A stretch of DNA of 64,000 nucleotides from Candidatus Symbiopectobacterium endolongispinus (GTDB taxonomy: Bacteria > Pseudomonadota > Gammaproteobacteria > Enterobacterales > Enterobacteriaceae). Below the pieces are notes generated by a model, which was not told the DNA's origin, ran no database searches, and worked only from the letters and a program-made list of their open reading frames with translations. Of this stretch, positions 11,140 to 21,174 are shown piece after piece. Positions within the stretch are counted from its first letter, which is position 1, and the number at the start of each line of letters is the position of its first letter. The stretch covers positions 930,001-994,000 of the forward strand of contig NZ_JAFJYB010000001.1 of the NCBI RefSeq assembly GCF_018777385.1, in the 5' to 3' direction. Both the position numbers and the translations under genes were made by a program.

Positions 11140-12017
11140 CTAAAGGATAAAAATCCCCGAGAAAATGCTACCTACCGCATAATAAAGTATGAATTTACCT
11201 ATTGGATCATAAAGCAATATGGCAAAACTGTCTGGAGAACTGTATTTTATGAAAAAGAAGAAAAAAATCGGAATGCCCGTTAATATTTTTACAGACATTC
11301 TTACTTCAGATGTCATGGCCAATTTTTTTCTATCAATAATTCTTCCATTAGAGATCATGGTTGCTAACCGTGTCATGACGTCTTTGATTTGCCCTCCCCC
11401 TTTCATATTCACCAAAACAGTGACAATAAAAAAATAATACTCCCTATAAGGTAAACGTCGATACGACTCCATCAAAACACTTTCAATATCCTCACCAATT
11501 TCAAGACGCTGAGATATTTTTCTAAACTCTTCTCCAACAACACCTGCAATTTTCTCACCACGCTGTTCAATGCCGAGCATCACTGAATTCACAACACTAA
11601 TAACGCTGTTAATAATATTCAACGCCTCCGAAAATGTGGTTTCGAATGCTACTCGCGCCGCTTTTTTACTCCGTTGGAAAAGTACATACAATGTCAACAA
11701 CATAAGCGGCGATACAATAAGTAAATCAATATGTAAATACTCCTGGCTACTATAAATACTTACCCCTTGAACAGTGAAGACAACCAAACCATTTTTTAAC
11801 GCCAGGTCATACTCTTTACCTAGCAAATACCGAGAAATATAACTGAAAAGTGCCACCAAACATTGCCATAATGCATGCTGCTTAAGTCGGTAGGTTAACT
11901 TGTTGGTTCTCGGTACAGTAGCAACGTGACGTAAGCGTTGAATATTTTTTTCTTCCGATGCTCTAGCACGAGTTGGATCAAGCCAAGTAGAAGCATGCTG
12001 ATGAAGATAAAGATCAT
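11140..12017 (-). pseudogene. tadB: TadB inner-membrane platform protein, frameshifted near its N-terminus
   Basis: The start ATG overlaps the tadA stop (ATGA, 12017-12014). The first 40 codons read MIFIFISMLLLGLIQLVLEH to LLYREPTS and end at a stop. A one-base shift near 11910 restores NKLTYRLKQHALWQCLVALF and the remainder. Conserved T2SSF features follow: EALNIINSVISVVNSVMLGI, ISQRLEIGEDIESVLMES, TVLVNMKGGGQIKDVM, then two membrane segments to the stop at 11140. Total length would be about 292 residues. It is AT-rich, unlike tadA. One lesion only. Confidence 0.78.
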
Positions 12018-13225
12018 GGTAATTTATTTCCGAACAGTTGCTTCAAAGGCTCTTGCATATCATGGACTATTGCCTGTTGGTATACGGTTGAGCGCTGTAA
12101 TATACCGTAAGAGGTAAAACTTCCCTGAATTGCCCCCGTTTCAGAGCGTTCGGCCTGCGCGGAATAGCTGAAGATATCTTGCAAGATAATGTTATCGCCT
12201 TCCATACCCATTACTTCTGTAATGTTAATGACTTTTCGTGAGCCATCAGGCAAGCGCGATACCTGAACAACGATATGGATTGCCGATACGATATTGCGGC
12301 GGATTGCTGCAAGGGGAAGTGCCGCGCTTGACATCATGACCATACTTTCAAGACGTGCTAAGGCATCACGCGGTGAGTTGGCATGCAAGGTTGACATGGA
12401 TCCATCATGGCCGGTGTTCATTGCCTGCAACATTTCGAACGCTTCTTCTCCCCGGCACTCCCCGATAATAATGCGATCGGGCCTCATACGCAGTGCATTG
12501 ACGACGAGATGGCACATAGTAACCTGGCCTTGATTCTCGGCACCGGCCATACGGGTTTCCAGCCTGACAACATGCGGTTGCTGTAAACGCAACTCAGCTG
12601 CATCTTCCAGCGTCAGTACCCGCTCGCCTTCATCGATATAGTGGGACATGGCATTTAGCAGGGTTGTTTTCCCAGACCCGGTCCCGCCAGAGACAATAAT
12701 ATTTACGCGACAGCGACTCGCGATAACCAGAAAATTAGCCATCATCTCATTCATACTGCCGTACTCAACCAGATTGGCCAGCGTTCTCTGCCCGGAGCCA
12801 AACTTACGAATTGAGATCGAGGCACCATCCAGTGCAACAGGCGCGATGACCACGTTCAGGCGACTACCGTCAGGCATGCGCGCATCGACCAACGGTTGCG
12901 AGTCATCAACGTGGCGCCCCACCCGCGCAATCAGTCGACGGGCAATATCCATCAACTGCTCGTTGCTGATAAAACGCTTATCGACTAATTCCAATTTCCC
13001 CGCTCGCTCAACAAAAATACGTTCAGGCCCATTAACCAGAATGTCACTGACACTTTCATCTTCCATCAACTCACGCAGCGGTCCATACCACGTAATCTCA
13101 TCGGCAATAAGCTCGCTTAAGCAGCTGCAAACCCGGCTTGAAAGATATTGTCCTGTGGGTCTTCCCTTGTTGTGGTGGCTGAAGGCATGATAATGGCGTA
13201 TTAAATCGCCAGAGGTCACCACCAT
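12014..13225 (-). pseudogene. tadA: TadA/CpaF secretion ATPase, N-terminus replaced by IS sequence
   Basis: The open frame is 403 codons, but the first 24 (MVVTSGDLIRHYHAF onward to 13155) are encoded by the terminal region of the ISL3-family element. Genuine TadA sequence begins near GQYLSSRVCSCLSELIADE. The ATPase core is complete: Walker A GGTGSGKTT (residues 180-188 of the fused frame), Walker B RIIIGECRGEE (251-261) and histidine box TGHDGSMSTLHAN (271-283), with the preceding linker DILVNGPERIFVE. TadA powers Flp pilus polymerisation and retraction. The insertion removed the N-terminus and presumably the native promoter, and the genes normally upstream are absent. A fused product could be made but would be unlikely to dock normally. 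Confidence 0.85.
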
Positions 13226-14473
13226 GGACGAAAAGTCTCTCTACGCTCATATCCTCAACCTGTCTATTCCGTGGCAGGTAAAGTCTCTTTCTCTCGATGA
13301 AAATGCCGGTTCTGTTACCGTTACAGTTGAGATTGCGAAAAACACTCAGTTAACCTGTCCAACCTGCGGGAAATCTTGTCCTATTCACGATCACCGACAT
13401 CGTAAATGGCGCCATCTCGATACCTGTCAGTTCGCGACAATAGTCGAAGCTGATGTACCCCGTATTATGTGCCCGGAGCATGGCTACCAGACGCTGTCTG
13501 TTCCATGGGCCGGCCCCGGTAGCCGGTATACGCTGTTGTTCGAGTCGTTCGTTATCTCATGGCTGAAAATCAGCACCGTGGATGCCGTCAGGAAACAGCT
13601 GAGGCTGAGCTGGAATGCTGTCGATAATATTATGCAACGGGCGGTTAAGCGTGGACTGGCCCGTCGAAAAACACCTCAGGCCGCACGTCATCTCTGTGTT
13701 GATGAGGTCGCTTTCAAAAAGGGGCATCAGTACGTCACCGTTATCTCTGATACCCAAGGACAGGCATTGGAACTCAAAGATGATCGCGGAGTTGAAAGTC
13801 TTGCTGGCTATCTCCGGAGTCTGGGTGACCGCCAGATTGAATCCATTAAAACCCTGTCGATGGACATGAATCTATCCTATATAAGCGCAGCGCGGCTCCA
13901 TCTGCCTAACGCGGTGGAGAAGATCGCGTTCGACCACTTCCATGTAGCGAAAATGCTCTGTGCCGTCGTAGATAAAACACGACAGTTGGAGATGAAAACC
14001 ATCCCGTTACCGGCACGAAAAAGTGCACATCGTTCCCGTTATCTGTGGTTGTACGGTCGCCATAAACGTCATGGTCGAATAGCAGAAAGACTGGAAGCAG
14101 CGCAGATGGTTCTGCCTGATACCAGCCGTTGCTGGGCAATGAAGGCGCTGGCCCGGGAACTCTGGAACCGCCGGTATGACGAACACAGCAGGCGTCTGTG
14201 GCTGGAATGGATAGGGATGGCAAAAGACGTTGGTGTCCCGCTACTAAGCAGCGCCGCCCGGACGTTACGTAAACGACTGTACGGGATCCTGAATGCCATG
14301 AAACACAGGGTATCAAACGGTAATGCAGAGTCACTAAACAGCAAGATAAGGCTGCTGCGGATCAAGTCCAGAGGATACCGGAACAAAGAACGCTTTAAGG
14401 TGGCAGTGATGTTCCATTACGGCAGGTTAAACATGTTGTTATGAGTCTCCCACCATGATAGGGGAAGACCCAC
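13155..14473 (+). mobile_element. ISL3-family insertion sequence
   Basis: Imperfect terminal inverted repeats bound the element. The left end begins GTGGGTCTTCCC at 13155, and the right end is the complement (GGGAAGACCCAC, ending 14473). Agreement continues partly inside (TGTTGTGGTGG against TATCATGGTGG). One full-length transposase lies within, and the total is about 1.32 kb. The bases just outside (ATTGTCCT left, AAAAATAC right) do not match, so the expected 8-bp target duplication is missing. The left end disrupts tadA. The missing duplication together with the missing tad genes suggests an IS-associated deletion. Confidence 0.85.
13224..14444 (+). CDS. ISL3-family transposase
   Basis: A 406-residue transposase. 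The N-terminal zinc-binding domain (CPTCGKSCPIHDHRHRKW, then MCPEHGYQ) is followed by a helix-turn-helix (LSWNAVDNIMQRAVKRGL) and a DDE catalytic domain: CVDEVAFKKGHQYVTVISD, LSMDMNLSYISAARLHLPNA, FDHFHVAK, and the C-terminal ESLNSKIRLLRIKSRGYRN. These are hallmarks of ISL3 transposases (ISL3 / IS1411 relatives). The frame is intact, so the element could still be active. It is the only transposase in the window. Confidence 0.93.
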   Translation: MDEKSLYAHILNLSIPWQVKSLSLDENAGSVTVTVEIAKNTQLTCPTCGKSCPIHDHRHRKWRHLDTCQFATIVEADVPRIMCPEHGYQTLSVPWAGPGSRYTLLFESFVISWLKISTVDAVRKQLRLSWNAVDNIMQRAVKRGLARRKTPQAARHLCVDEVAFKKGHQYVTVISDTQGQALELKDDRGVESLAGYLRSLGDRQIESIKTLSMDMNLSYISAARLHLPNAVEKIAFDHFHVAKMLCAVVDKTRQLEMKTIPLPARKSAHRSRYLWLYGRHKRHGRIAERLEAAQMVLPDTSRCWAMKALARELWNRRYDEHSRRLWLEWIGMAKDVGVPLLSSAARTLRKRLYGILNAMKHRVSNGNAESLNSKIRLLRIKSRGYRNKERFKVAVMFHYGRLNMLL

Positions 14474-14509
14474 AAAAATACAGTAACAAAAAACAGTATG
14501 CAAGTAAGA

Positions 14510-15133
14510 TTAACGCGGTGTAGGCCCATCTCCGGTATCAGCAGGAATCGACATCACCAATTTGAATTCCTGATGCAATGCCGGATGAAAAGTCTGCTGC
14601 TGATAAGTGATCTCCTGACCTGTGGTGGCGTGATGAAAGCGCCGCTCACCGCCTTCGCGCGCCATCACCGCTTGTTGTGTCCACCAGCGTTCAAACTCAC
14701 GACTATCCCGACATAATTGCATGACCAGCTCACGCATCAGTTCATGGGAATAATGGCTAGATTCAGCACGAAACTCCGCCACCACATGGCGAGCGCGCTC
14801 GGGCCAATCCACCACCAGTTGCTTTGCCAGCGGGTGAACAAACATGAAGCGCAGCAAGTTAGGTTGAGGATCTTCACCTAACCAGCCGCGAAACAGCGCT
14901 TGTGCCAACCGTGACAGCGCGGCAGGAGAGACGGAGACCTCACGCCCCTGCTCTATACAGGTGTACCAAGTGGTGCTGATGCGGCTCAGTTGCGCTAACT
15001 CTTCACGGCGCAAGCCGCTGGTGCGTCGCCGCCCTGCAATGGGTAGCCCGACTCTCTCCGGCGCGAGCATTTCACGCTGTGCACGCAAAAAAGCCCCCAA
15101 TGCTTTTGGACCACTCAGTGAGCCATTACTCAT
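14510..15133 (-). CDS. MmyB-type XRE-family regulator with an in-frame internal deletion
   Basis: The N-terminus (LGAFLRAQREMLAPERVGLP, GLRREELAQLSRISTTWYTC) is the helix-turn-helix of MmyB-like regulators, and the C-terminus (NLLRFMFVHPLAKQLVVDWP, FRAESSHYSHELMRELVMQL, FERWW) is their ligand-binding domain. The family normally has 250-290 residues; this one has about 207. The sequence jumps from RLAQAL directly to FRGWLGEDPQPN, skipping the usual LSxxERxYLF helix and the first half of the MmyB domain (about 70 residues) without losing frame. The start is taken at MSNGSLSGPK (15133), with AAGAGAAC just upstream. It is divergent from yafE and may have regulated it. Function of the shortened protein is doubtful. 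Confidence 0.7.
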   Translation of the reverse strand: MSNGSLSGPKALGAFLRAQREMLAPERVGLPIAGRRRTSGLRREELAQLSRISTTWYTCIEQGREVSVSPAALSRLAQALFRGWLGEDPQPNLLRFMFVHPLAKQLVVDWPERARHVVAEFRAESSHYSHELMRELVMQLCRDSREFERWWTQQAVMAREGGERRFHHATTGQEITYQQQTFHPALHQEFKLVMSIPADTGDGPTPR

Positions 15134-15324
15134 GTTCTCTTGACCGTGTTGGTGAGCAATACGTTGGTTAACGCAAATCGTGTTAATCAAACTAACACTA
15201 TTCTATACTAGTATAAATGTTCATATTGTACCCGTATTAGAGGCTACCTATAGTAACAACAACTCGGGTCATTCAGGTCGACGTAGCGCTGCGTCTTACT
15301 TTAGCCAACAGCATGAGAGCCATG

Positions 15325-16095
15325 ATGAAAACTACACCGAATCACCATCAGCACGTCGTTGAACAATTTGGCGCACAGGCGCAGCACTATTTAAACAGCG
15401 CGGTACACGCGCAAGGAAAAGATCTCACCTGGCTGGAAGAACGCCTCGCCGCGTTTCCCGATGCACACATTATCGATGTGGGGTGTGGCGCAGGCCATGC
15501 CAGCTTTGTTGCAGCGCAGCAGGTCGCACGCGTGACGGCATACGATCTTTCGACGGAGATGCTGAACGTCGTGGCGCAGACGGCACAACAGAGGGGGCTG
15601 AACAACATCCACACCCAACATGGCCATGCGAAGTCTCTGCCCTTTGCCAGCGCCAGCGCCGATATGGTCATTAGCCGCTATTCAGCACATCACTGGCACG
15701 ACGTAGGGCGGGCATTACGTGAAATACAGCGCGTGTTGAAGCCTGGAGGAACCGTGATCCTGATGGATGTGGTTTCGCCGGGCCATCCGGTGCTGGATAT
15801 CTACCTACAAACGGTGGAAATGCTGCGTGATACTTCACATGTACGTAACTACGCGCCGGGTGAGTGGATGACGATGCTGACCGAAGCGGGTTTTGCCATA
15901 CGTCAGCTTCAGGCGGACAAACTGCCGCTGGAGTTCAGCAGTTGGATTGCCCGCATGCGCACACCGCCGCATTTCTCCACTGCGATCCTGGCGCTGCAAA
16001 AAACCTTGTCCACAGAGGTCATCGATTATTTTGCGATTCAAGCCGATGGATCGTTCAGCACGGATATCATGACCATTGAAGCGCAACGCGCATAA
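15325..16095 (+). CDS. yafE: Class I SAM-dependent methyltransferase YafE
   Basis: A 256-residue methyltransferase very similar to E. coli YafE. It has motif I IDVGCGAGHASF near residue 50, the acidic loop AYDLSTEML, the family segments RYSAHHWHDVGRALRE and LKPGGTVILMDVVSPGHPV, and the near-identical C-terminal LPLEFSSWIARMRTP. ATG at 15325 (MKTTPNHHQHVVEQFG) aligns with the E. coli start; ATGs at 15313 and 15322 lie just upstream and cannot be excluded. The substrate of this UbiE-like family member is unknown to me. It is intact, and transcribed divergently from the MmyB-type gene across a 190-bp region that should hold both promoters. Confidence 0.85.
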   Translation: MKTTPNHHQHVVEQFGAQAQHYLNSAVHAQGKDLTWLEERLAAFPDAHIIDVGCGAGHASFVAAQQVARVTAYDLSTEMLNVVAQTAQQRGLNNIHTQHGHAKSLPFASASADMVISRYSAHHWHDVGRALREIQRVLKPGGTVILMDVVSPGHPVLDIYLQTVEMLRDTSHVRNYAPGEWMTMLTEAGFAIRQLQADKLPLEFSSWIARMRTPPHFSTAILALQKTLSTEVIDYFAIQADGSFSTDIMTIEAQRA

Positions 16096-16324
16096 CATAA
16101 ATAGGGCTAACACATCAGGTGACAATGTTTTTTCCTGTCAATACGCTTGAAGAAACACATAGAAAAAGCAGTGTCACCGTTTTCTTAACGTAAAAATGCC
16201 GTTTTGCTGCTTTTCTCACTTGATAAAAATAAACGCAATGATAATGTGGCTGCGCCTGCTTCACAAAAGATGAGCAGGGCAGCGGCTATCGTTTGTCACA
16301 CAGATTTTACCATCAGGATTAATA

Positions 16325-17047
16325 ATGCAAAAAATCGCGCTGTCTATTGCGATGTTGTTTTTTTTGCCATCCGTCGTTGTTACCAGTGTCGCCAGTGAAC
16401 CGGCCCCCATAGCAAAATAATTAAAACAACAATTATTAGGTTCACCGATCTATATTCAGATCTTCAAAGAAGAGCGGATACTGGAACTGTACGCCAAGGT
16501 AGGAAATGAATATCGCCTGCTGGAGCACTACCCCATCTGCAAATATTCCGGCGGATTAGGACCCAAGCGTGTCGAGGGCGATCTGAAAAGCCCTGAAGGT
16601 TTCTATCAGGTTGATCTGCGGCAGTTAAAACCCGACAGCCATTACTACAAAGCGATCAACATTGGTTTTCCTAATGAATACGATCGGGCGCAGGGCTATT
16701 CCGGGCGCTATTTGATGATTCACGGTGAATGTGTCTCTGTTGGCTGTTATGCCATGACCAACAACTATATCGACGAAATTTACCGTTATGCTGAAGCGGC
16801 ATTACGTAATGGACAAACCAAAATTGATTTGGCGATATATCCTTTCTGTATGACGGAAACCAACATGCAGCGCCACCGTAATTCCACGTATAACAGTTCC
16901 TGGCGCCAACTTCAGCCGGGTTATGCGTATTTCAACCAGAATTATCAGCCACCGTTAATCACGGTAAATAACGGACAGTATGTGGTTAATCCATCCTTTA
17001 TCAGCAGTGAAAAACCATCACGCTATGCGTTCACCCAAACAAAATAG
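16325..17047 (+). pseudogene. yafK: L,D-transpeptidase-family protein YafK, early ochre codon
   Basis: The frame starts MQKIALSIAMLFFLPSVVVT, a signal peptide, and is interrupted by TAA at codon 32 (16418-16420) just after the predicted cleavage region. E. coli has Glu at the equivalent place (KEYKQQL against K-stop-LKQQL), so a GAA-to-TAA change is likely. The rest is open and well conserved. It includes GSPIYIQIFKEERILELYAK, the YkuD catalytic motif MIHGECVSVGCYAMTN with its His and Cys, and the C-terminal FYQVDLRQLKPDS and QLQPGYAYF segments. YafK (DpaA) cuts the link between Braun lipoprotein and peptidoglycan in E. coli. Its end overlaps yafJ convergently by 30 bases. The 230 bases upstream hold no recognised gene. 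Confidence 0.88.
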
Positions 17048-17785
17048 TACGAATTCACCTGGCATAATTTGATGCCAGGTTTCATTCCCCGTCAGCGGCT
17101 GCGTCGCCAACATAGTGACTACATCGTTGGGCGTCGTTTGCTGCTGAAAATCGATTTCCACATCCTGATCCAATAACGTTGCCTTACCAAAAGGCGCACG
17201 CCGCGTGATCCAGTACAGCTTGGTGGAGCAGTATCCCATCACAAAACGTCCGTCAGAGAGCAGCATGTTGAACACGCCTTTGCTTCTCAGCACATCGGCT
17301 TGCGATGCGATAAAGCGGAACACCGCAGGCCAACTGGCGGGCGAGCGTGGGTAACGCTGCGCCAACTGATTGAGCAGCCAGCAGAAGGCGTACTCGCTGT
17401 CCGTTTGTCCCACGGGGCGGAAATGGCCGGTTTTCAGCCCGCGATACCCCTTCAACTGACCGTTATGGGCGAACGTCCAGTTACGCCCCCACAGCTCGCG
17501 GGTAAAGGGGTGGGTATTTTCCAGCGTGACCGCGCCGCGATTCGCCTGACGAATGTGCGACACCACCGCGCAGGATTTGATCGGATATTCCTGCGCCAAG
17601 CTGGCAATAGGAGAGTTGAAACTCGGCAACGGATCTTTGAACGTGCGACAACCATTGCCTTCATAAAAGGTAATGCCCCAGCCATCTTTGTGTGGCCCGG
17701 TGCCGCCGCCGCGCTGTATAAGCCCGGTAAAACTGAAACAAATATCCGTAGGAACGTTTGCGCTCATCCCAAGCAGTTCACACAT
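17018..17785 (-). CDS. yafJ: Class II glutamine amidotransferase YafJ
   Basis: A 255-residue protein, the same length as E. coli YafJ. It begins MCELLGMSAN, so Cys2 is the N-terminal nucleophile after Met removal. The Ntn-hydrolase glutaminase motifs follow: GPHKDGWGITFYEG, SHIRQANRGAVTLENTHPF, TFAHNGQLKGY and GQTDSEYAFCWLL. No synthase domain is fused, and the acceptor substrate is unknown. It is intact, and placed between yafK and gmhA as in E. coli. Confidence 0.93.
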   Translation of the reverse strand: MCELLGMSANVPTDICFSFTGLIQRGGGTGPHKDGWGITFYEGNGCRTFKDPLPSFNSPIASLAQEYPIKSCAVVSHIRQANRGAVTLENTHPFTRELWGRNWTFAHNGQLKGYRGLKTGHFRPVGQTDSEYAFCWLLNQLAQRYPRSPASWPAVFRFIASQADVLRSKGVFNMLLSDGRFVMGYCSTKLYWITRRAPFGKATLLDQDVEIDFQQQTTPNDVVTMLATQPLTGNETWHQIMPGEFVLFCLGERIA

Positions 17786-17823
17786 GCCCCCTCCTACCCC
17801 CTACTGCTAGCAATTTGGCGAGA

Positions 17824-18408
17824 TTACTGCCATTTTGCCATTTCTTTTTCGACTAACTGAATCAGGATATGAATCGCTTTTATGTGCACTTCCTGAATAC
17901 GGTCAGCGTAACCAAAGTGCGGTACGTGAATTTCAACATCCGCCGTGCCCGCCATTTTGCCGCCATCTTTACCCGTCAGGGTGATGACCTTCATTCCTTT
18001 GGCGCGAGCGGCATCAATGGCTTTGATGATATTACCGGAATTACCCGAAGTAGAAATCCCGAGCAGCACATCCCCTCCACGCCCCAACGACTCTACGTAG
18101 CGAGAAAACACGAAATCGTAGCCAAAATCATTGCTCACACAGGAGAGATGGCTGGGATCGGAAATAGCAATCGCCGGGTAACCAGGGCGGTTCTCACGAT
18201 AACGACCGGTCAATTCTTCGGCAAAATGCATCGCATCGCAGTGTGAACCGCCATTGCCGCAGGAAATCACTTTGCCACCCGCATTGAACGCATCAGCTAG
18301 CAACACCGCAGCATTCTGGATCGACTGAATGTTCGCGTCGTCACTCAGAAAAGCGTCCAGCGTAGCCGCAGCCTCTTTCAGTTCACTACGGATTAAGTCC
18401 TGATACAT
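17824..18408 (-). CDS. gmhA: Sedoheptulose-7-phosphate isomerase
   Basis: GmhA makes D-glycero-D-manno-heptose 7-phosphate, the first step of ADP-heptose synthesis for the lipopolysaccharide inner core. The 194-residue product from [13 protein letters not shown] has the SIS-domain phosphosugar loops ([36 protein letters not shown]) and the zinc and active-site segments ending [20 protein letters not shown]. The frame extends further upstream, but the start at 18408 fits the known N-terminus and leaves GGATC-type leader sequence upstream. It is intact. It is divergent from fadE, so the 360-bp gap 18409-18768 holds both promoters. Confidence 0.95.
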   Translation of the reverse strand: MYQDLIRSELKEAAATLDAFLSDDANIQSIQNAAVLLADAFNAGGKVISCGNGGSHCDAMHFAEELTGRYRENRPGYPAIAISDPSHLSCVSNDFGYDFVFSRYVESLGRGGDVLLGISTSGNSGNIIKAIDAARAKGMKVITLTGKDGGKMAGTADVEIHVPHFGYADRIQEVHIKAIHILIQLVEKEMAKWQ

Positions 18409-18650
18409 AGGATCCTCTCGTTTTGTTCGGTAACAGGCGATAACTCTGCATCGCACAGGAGGTGCGCGCAGAGGGAATGCTGGCAGTGTAACGGATCGTG
18501 GAAACCGCGAGAAATACGCTATGCCGCAATCAAGACAATTGCTGATGTTTATCACTACCGGGGTAAAAACACACCAGTTTGTGAGTTAAGTTGTAATTGC
18601 GTTGTAAATAAATTGATAAAAAAGACGCGATGCACTACACACTATACACA

Positions 18651-18667
18651 TACAGGTCAGACCTCTT
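18651..18667. promoter_or_regulatory. Candidate FadR operator upstream of fadE
   Basis: TACAGGTCAGACCTCTT resembles known FadR sites, whose core is TGGTCNGACC (close to the fadD site). It lies about 100 bp before the fadE start, as expected for fatty-acid-responsive repression. Two positions differ from the consensus. The target gene is itself broken. Confidence 0.5.
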
Positions 18668-18768
18668 AGCAGATGTTTGCCGTAGTGATAACAGGATTGA
18701 GTGGGATGCGCGCAGGTGCAACGTGAACGGATCGGATTAACGGCCGATGACAACTCTGGAGACGAACT

Positions 18769-20988
18769 ATGGTCGCAGTCAGTATTCTTGTTTTGCTGAT
18801 AATGGTGGGAGCCCTGTTTTATCACCGGGTGAATCTGCCGCTCAGCGCCAGTTGCTCGTGGCCTACTTCGCGTTGATGGGTGCTGGTGTACTGTGGTCCT
18901 ATTGGTTATTGTTGCCGCTGCTGGTGGTGCTGGCGCCACTGGTAGTGACCGCGCTGCGCCAAAAGACACTATCGGCCCCTGCCCTGAGGATGTTTAAGGA
19001 GGTGATGCCCGCCATGTCAAACACCGAGAAAGAGGCCATCAACGCCGGGACTACCTGGTGGGAAGGCGAACTGTTTCGCGGTGCACCGGACTGGAAGATG
19101 CTGCATAACTACCCGCAGCCGATATTGACAGAAGAAGAGCAAGCGTTTCTCGATGGCCCGGTGGAAGAAGCATGCCGCATGGCGAATGATTTCCAGATAA
19201 CCCATGAGTTGGCCGATCTGCCGCAGGAGCTGTGGGCGTTCCTCAAGCAGCACCGCTTCTTCGCCATGATCATCAAAAAGCAGTACGGCGGGCTAGAATT
19301 CTCCGCCTATGCGCAGTCTCGGGTACTGCAAAAACTGGCGGGTGTCTCCAGCATTCTGGCGATCACCGTCGGTGTACCTAACTCGCTCGGCCCCGGCGAA
19401 CTGTTGCAACATTACGGCACTGAAGATCAGAAAGATCACTACCTGCCACGTCTGGCGCGCGGTCAGGAAATTCCTTGTTTTGCACTCACCAGCCCGGAAG
19501 CGGGCTCGATTCCCGATGTCGGCATTGTGTGCTACGGCGAATGGCGAGGTGAGCAAGTGCTGGGTATGCGTTTAACCTGGAACAAACGCTATATCACGCT
19601 GGCACCGATTGCGACCGTGCTTGGGCTGGCGTATGCTGATGGAATGCCTGTCGGTGGGGCTCGGTATTACGTTGCCGTCCAACTCGACAGGAGGCATGAA
19701 ATCCATTGCGCTGGCAACCTGGGCTTATGCGCACCTGCGCCGCCAGTTCAAAATCTCCATCGGTAAAATGGAAGGGATTGAAGAACCGCTGGCGCGTATC
19801 GCAGGTAACACCTACGTCATGGATGCCGCCGCGACGCTGGTGACCGTAGGTATCATGCAAGGTGCCAAACCGGCGGTGCTCTCCGCCATCGTGAAGTATC
19901 ACTGTACCCATCGCGGTCAGCGCGCCACGCTGGATGCCATGGACATCACCGGCGGTAAAGGTATCTGCCTTGGCCCTTCCAACTTCGTGGCGCGCAGCTA
20001 TCAGGACTCCCCCATCGCGATTACTGTAGAAGGAGCTAACATCCTGACACGCAGCATGATTATCTTTGGGCAGGGTGCGATTCGCTGTAATCCCTATGTG
20101 CTCAAAGAGATGGCGGCAGCGCAGGACGACAACCTGACCAGCTTCGATCGCGCACTGTTTGGTCATATCGGGCATGTCGGCAGCAATCTGGCTCGTAGTC
20201 TGTGGCTGGGGCTCAGCAATGGGCATTTGAGTCATGCACCGACCAAAGATGCTACCCGTCACTACTATCAGCGGATGAATCGCCTGAGTGCTAACCTGGC
20301 TCTGCTGGCGGATGTGTCGATGGCAGTGCTGGGCGGCGATTTGAAACATCGGGAACGCATCTCCGCTCGCTTGGGTTATGTGTTGAGCCAGCTTTATCTC
20401 GCCTCGGCGACGCTGAAACGCTTTGACGATGAAGGCCGCCAGCAGGCTGACCTGCCGCTGGTGCACTGGGGCGTGCAAGATAGCCTGCACCAGGCCGAAG
20501 TGGCCTTGAACGATCTGCTGCGCAACTTCCCGAACCGGGCGGTTGCGGCAATCATGCGCATCGCGCTATTCCCGCTGGGTCAGGTCAGCCCGGCGCCGAG
20601 CGATCGTCTGGATCATCAAGTCGCCAAGCTGCTGCAAACGCCAAGCGCCACACGCAGCCGGTTAGGACGCGGCCAATACCTAACGGCCAGCGAGCACAAC
20701 CCGGTGGGACTGCTGGAACAGTCGTTGCTGGATGTGATAGCCGCCGAACCGATCCGCCAGCGGCTGTCGAAAGCGCTGGGTAAATCTCTGCCGTTCATGC
20801 GACTCGATCGGTTAGCAGAGCAAGCATTGGCAGAAGGCGATATCACCGCAGAAGAAGCGCAGATATTGATCCGAGCCGAAGCGAGCCGATTGCGCGCCAT
20901 CAATGTGGATGATTTTGCGCCTGAGGCGCTGGCTGCTCAGGCACCACAGGCCAAACCGGCAACCAAAAAATCCGTTGCTGTCGCCTGA
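18769..20988 (+). pseudogene. fadE: Acyl-CoA dehydrogenase FadE, several deletions and frameshifts
   Basis: FadE performs the first oxidation of fatty acid beta-oxidation. Translation begins [21 protein letters not shown] frameshift near 18855 moves it to [18 protein letters not shown], and the open frame continues through [37 protein letters not shown] and [19 protein letters not shown]. The motif EAGSDAGAIPD has lost four residues (EAGSIPD). After [20 protein letters not shown] the sequence jumps to [20 protein letters not shown] in another frame, removing about 75 residues. The join sits on GGGCTGGCG, which could encode both flanks. The last part ([18 protein letters not shown] to [13 protein letters not shown]) is open to 20988. 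The intact family length is about 815 residues. Beta-oxidation entry is certainly lost. Confidence 0.92.
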
Positions 20989-20995
20989 TAACCCG

Positions 20996-21030
20996 CCGGG
21001 CTGCCCTCGCGGCCCGGTACTTTCCTTTCT
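20996..21030 (+). terminator. Likely terminator after fadE
   Basis: CCGGGC (20996-21001) pairs with GCCCGG (21012-21017) around a ten-base loop, followed by a T-rich stretch (TACTTTCCTTTCTT). It begins 8 bases after the fadE stop. Confidence 0.5.
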
Positions 21031-21174
21031 TCCCCTTCGACAGCGCCTTGAACTAGGTTACCTCACTGAACATACCATTATCCTGCTCAGTATCTGCGCG
21101 GAGTTTGAAGCGCCTCCGAGAAACCCAAGGCCATTGCCCGGATAATTCCTCTTTTATCTGAGAGGAAAAGATCG

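Noticed and set aside
13147-14481. 8-bp target-site duplication around the ISL3 element
   Set aside because: I compared flanks for several plausible element ends (13154-13157 and 14471-14474) and found no matching 8-mers.
19594-20490. Minus-strand frame of nearly 300 codons opposite fadE
   Set aside because: It is a shadow of the fadE coding frame, rich in His, Gln and Arg as expected of antisense translation, without a ribosome-binding site or family match.
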